Below, piece by piece: positions 60,905 to 64,000 of a DNA stretch of 64,000 bases. The notes below the pieces were generated by a model. It was not told where the DNA came from. It saw nothing but the letters and a program-made list of their open reading frames with translations, and searched no databases. Both the position numbers and the translations under genes were made by a program. This stretch comes from Zygaena filipendulae. Its lineage: Eukaryota; Arthropoda; Insecta; Lepidoptera; Zygaenidae. The stretch spans positions 2,914,001 through 2,978,000 of the forward strand of contig OU015665.1 of the NCBI GenBank assembly GCA_907165275.2, in the 5' to 3' direction. Positions within the stretch are counted from its first letter, which is position 1. Every line of letters starts with the position of its first letter.

Positions 60905-61050
60905 GGGATTAACCAAGTTGACATTCTATAATTGTTAACACATAGGAAACATAAGTAACGAATCGTCATGTCACTCGGTCAGGCATTCAAAACTCTAGTT
61001 TGCGTGACCACGAACGATTGTAGAATGTCACTTTGGCTAACCCTGCTGTA
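60905..61050. mobile_element. Foldback MITE with AAGTTGACATTCTA ends, copy 2, in the unc-104 3' region
   Basis: Left end GGGATTAACCAAGTTGACATTCTA; right end TAGAATGTCACTTTGGCTAACCCTG. The interior TAACGAATCGTCATGTCACTCGG also occurs in reverse orientation in the copy at 18716-18893. Confidence 0.55.
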
Positions 61051-61269
61051 GTCTTGTGGGCTCACAACAGATCGGGTGTAGCCACTTTACATTCCCTGGC
61101 CGCGACGCCCGCGGGGCCGTTTCAACGCGTGTCGACGGGGCGCGGTTGCGCTTGCGCCTGCGCGGCCTTAAGCGCGGCGCACTTAAAAAACGAGGATAGA
61201 CTCCATGGTGAGGTGGTCCGGCTCGGCGGCGGGGCGCGAGGGGGGGCGCGCGGCGTGCGCGGGGGGGCC

Positions 61270-61960
61270 TCAGGCCGGCGCGCCGGGGCCGGGGCCGGGA
61301 CCGGCGGCGCCGCGCCGCGCCGACCGCGACCTGCCCACACATAGCTTTACGCGTGTATATCGACACGGGCCGACCACTTTGTGCTGCTGCTGTATACTCG
61401 CTACTCTACGTGGCGGCCGTGTATTGTGTAGTTTCGGATTGAGACGTAATTTATAGTTTTGAAATGTGGCGTAATGTTTACCTAGTTTCGAACTGTGATA
61501 TAATATGTAATTTCGAATAAACTGTGACGTAATGTATAGTTTTGAATATGGCGTAATGTATAGTTTCGAATTTTGATGTAATAATATGTAATTTCGAATT
61601 GAGACGTAATGTGTAATTTTAAATTCTGACGTAATATATAGTTTGGAAATGTGGCGTAATGTGTAATTTCGAATTGTAGCGCAATGTTTAAATTCGAAAG
61701 GTGGCGTTTTATGTGTGGTCTTTTAAATTATGGTGTAATCTGTAAAATGATAGTAGTGTGTAATTTCCTGATAAATATAAGTGCCATTACTTTTCAAATT
61801 AATGCAATTTAAGGGAGTTGTATGTGCGTGTGCCTGTGTGTGTATGTTCGCAGCTCACCTGATCTGCCCGGCGAGCAGCGGGTTGATGGCGTACAGCCAG
61901 TCGTGCACCTCCTTGTCGCTTAGCGTCTGCAGCAGGTAGCCGCGCTCTTTGCTCACCACA
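61270..61960 (-). CDS. unc-104: unc-104 (kinesin-3 / KIF1A type), last two coding exons, partial
   Basis: Minus strand. Penultimate exon 61859-61960 reads [18 protein letters not shown] then [15 protein letters not shown]; this is the end of the C-terminal PH domain of Unc-104/KIF1A, whose vertebrate form has the very similar WLYAFNPLLAG. Its last two bases (AG) join across an intron to the final exon 61270-61330, giving [20 protein letters not shown] and TGA at 61270-61272. The SRSARR pattern matches the basic tail that follows the PH domain in the family, which decided the acceptor at 61331-61332. Unc-104 is the neuronal motor that carries synaptic vesicle precursors toward microtubule plus ends; the PH domain binds phosphoinositides on cargo. 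The motor, FHA and stalk exons lie beyond the right edge. The gene points toward VPS11 (tail to tail). Confidence 0.85.
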
Positions 61961-62193
61961 CTGCAACGAGGCGGTGATAGGTTACTTTCATAGGGATTTT
62001 ATCTAGGAGGCAGCCGTCCATCTGAAGTGACCACATTCATTTAATGAAAGATCATAAATCATAATTAGGTAATTACTTTTAGAAATAATAATAAACTTTA
62101 TTAACTCTCCTGTATACCATAATAATATGGCCTATTTCTACACCGACCATCCGGCCTACTCCCCTATAATGTTGAATTAAAAGCGATTTTTCG

Positions 62194-63846
62194 ATTTATT
62201 CTTCATTCGGCCCGCCAAGTTTCGGCCCACATAAAAAATTCCTGGTTCGTCCCAAACAATATGCTTTCTTCGTCCCAAAATATAATTTTGATTATTTTAT
62301 TCTCGCTTCGTCCTATTTTATATTCCTTCTACGGCCCATATTTTTTTGTATATGCCAAACTTGCTTTTTTGTACCATCAGCAAAAAAGAGTTACGTATTA
62401 TTAAATATTTTAACATCTATCAACCACACATTTAAAACAACCGCTCCTCCCAGTCTTCTCTGCGAGAGAAGATTAACTCCTATTATTATAATAACACTCT
62501 TTAGCCACTGAGCGACTTTCACCAATGTGCTAAACGTATTTAACGCTCAAAAACAGAATGGAGCCCATGTTGACTAAATTTTTTTTTAGTCCGTCTTGTA
62601 AATTAATTAAAAATATTGGACACGCATTTTTTCTTTTTTTACTTATTCAAAAAATAACGGCGATACATTGAGTTGAAATTTCGCGCGACGTCACTAATCG
62701 GACAGTTTGTATGGCAGCTTATAGCGGTTAGTGACGTCACGACCCCCCACCCTAAACTTTAATGCGCTTTATCTCTGTATATTTTCATTTATTTGAGGAG
62801 TAAAAAATACGTGTCCATTGTTTTTTTATTTTCTAACTGAGGGACTAATTAGGATTTTGATTTTCAAAAGTAGTCAACATCCCTATTTTAAGTTTAAATG
62901 CATCTCACGTCTTTCACCTAAACACGTTTTGCGATCTGTCAAAATTAAATGCGCTCTGATGGCTGTTCAACTCGCAGAATAATCGATAGAGTAACCCATT
63001 GCTATTGCTTCATTGTACAAAAAGTATATAAAGTATCTTAAAACCAATCAGAAACAACAAGAACTTGCTTTATAAGATTGCAAAATTTCCACATGAACTG
63101 CACATGTGAGAATAATTTCACCAGGTGGTAGGTAATAATGCAGAACTGTACAGAAATCGCAAGGGATATTTTTCAATAAATACACAATGTGTGGCTGCTG
63201 CTGAACTCTCATTCATTGATGTTGTTGCTCGTTGGCATGGACCTGCACGGCTGCACATGACTCCAATATTTGGGACATTTGCGTTTTGTAGAGTGTTTTT
63301 GCAGAGAAAAATCAATGCCAAGTTGTTACTGAGAGACAGCGGGACATGCACAAACAGGGTTTATGATGATACCATTGCCTGAAGGTGTGATACTAGATAA
63401 TAAAGATGCGTTATTCCCAAATGTTTAGAATTATTTATTATTATTGAATTGAAATTGAATTGAAATTGAAAGAACTTTATTTGACACAACACATGGATAG
63501 TTACAACATACAGTTACAAGTTACAATTTAAAAAAAAACATGAATGAGGGACTGCTTCCCAAACGCCAAAATATCATAACTGTACCGGGAGAACTGTGTT
63601 GCGGCAAAAAGGCGGCCAGCTCAGCATTAGCCAGGTGGTGCAAAGACCACCCGACGCTGATCTTCCGCTGGAGCCTTATCTTAAAAAAATTGGGAATAAG
63701 TACTTTCTCTTTTTTTTTGACTGTACCTTTAAAGTACTTGTAAATTTGGGACGAAGCGAGACATCAATAGTGATATGGGACGAACCAAGAATTTTTTGGA
63801 ATGTGGGACAAAACTTTGGGACGAACGAAGAATAAACCGATTTTTC
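62194..63846 (+). mobile_element. Decayed element with TTCGTCCCA ends and a Harbinger transposase fragment, in an unc-104 intron
   Basis: The left end (TTTTTCGATTTATTCTTC, CCTGGTTCGTCCCAAAC, CTTCGTCC) is a diverged inverted copy of the right end (complement: AATCGGTTTATTCTTCG, CTTGGTTCGTCCCA, CTTCGTCCC). Between them the plus strand at 63125-63382 reads AELYRNRKGYFSINTQCV and FIDVVARWHGPA, followed by LLLRDSG. These match the N-RKGYFSIN-Q and D-VARWPGS-HDS region of HARBI1/PIF transposases, with the HDS and GDSGY sites already altered. Only this fragment remains. The two features may or may not belong to one element. Confidence 0.6.
62564..62885. mobile_element. CRE-MITE copy nested in the TTCGTCCCA element
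   Basis: Ends CCCATGTTGACTAAATT and GTAGTCAACATCCC. Palindromes read GCGACGTCACTAATC (one base changed) and TTAGTGACGTCACGACC (intact). Confidence 0.7.
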
Positions 63847-64000
63847 TATGGTGGGTGGGAGATGGAGTTATTGTCGGAATCAAAGACGGCGGTCCGTCAT
63901 TTATTTTCATGTCGATAAAAAATTGTTAAAAGTGAATTTTGTTGTGTTTTATCGTGCTGTATTGGACAATAATTTTCACAGTTCATAGTGATATGTTCAG
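63847..64000. other. unc-104 intron to the window edge
   Basis: No exon seen; expected to be intron of unc-104 on the minus strand. Confidence 0.4.

Noticed and set aside
61033..61456. ORFs of 72-109 codons on both strands in the CpG-rich patch
   Set aside because: Arg/Pro/Ala/Gly low-complexity frames without family resemblance; only the short unc-104 exon is supported here.
1..64000. CRISPR array, operon or bacterial features
   Set aside because: Spliced genes with GT-AG introns and animal transposons make the sequence eukaryotic; no regularly spaced direct repeats were seen.

Overview
The window is animal nuclear DNA, almost certainly from a moth or butterfly (Lepidoptera). The evidence is small GC-rich exons set in AT-rich introns, standard GT-AG splicing, and many copies of repeats typical of lepidopteran genomes: Helitron-like elements ending in a GC-rich hairpin plus CTAG, 'phospho-palindrome'-like foldback MITEs, and decayed LINE pieces. 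Host genes were assembled here by hand from splice sites, reading-frame phase and protein family motifs, so exon borders are predictions.

Layout: (1) 1-11,164 is gene-poor and repeat-rich. (2) 11,165-17,897 (+) is a complete beta-1,4-N-acetylgalactosaminyltransferase gene: 8 coding exons, 431 codons, all catalytic motifs present, and two upstream ORFs in its leader. (3) 17,898-26,184 is intergenic, with foldback MITEs. (4) 26,185-31,993 (+) is a second gene of the same family with the same number of exons and the same intron phases (427 codons), in which every metal and catalytic motif has been replaced; it looks like a pseudoenzyme paralogue. A 5'-truncated LINE sits in its second intron. 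(5) 32,640-33,690 is a two-copy tandem duplication just upstream of the next gene. (6) 33,876-53,002 (+) is a complete VPS11 gene (17 coding exons, 1,050 codons), a core subunit of the HOPS/CORVET tethering complexes. Its introns are full of transposons, and its protein carries a C-terminal tail with four NPF motifs. (7) 53,508-56,068 is a 2.56 kb DNA transposon with long near-perfect terminal inverted repeats and a fragment resembling the N-terminal part of Ginger-type integrases. It is inserted just after the VPS11 polyadenylation signal. (8) 56,069-61,269 holds repeats and unrecognised small ORFs. (9) 61,270-61,960 (-) holds the last two coding exons of unc-104 (kinesin-3, C-terminal PH domain); the rest of that gene lies beyond the right edge. 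Its intron contains a decayed element with a Harbinger transposase fragment.

How the genes relate: the two glycosyltransferase-family genes are tandem paralogues that would both act in the Golgi lumen. VPS11 and unc-104 are unrelated housekeeping and neuronal trafficking genes that converge tail to tail. The strongest leads are the motif-less glycosyltransferase paralogue, the NPF-bearing VPS11 tail, the Ginger-like transposon, and a MITE family that has scattered about nine copies, most carrying TGACGTCA palindromes, one of them 10 bp from a VPS11 splice acceptor.
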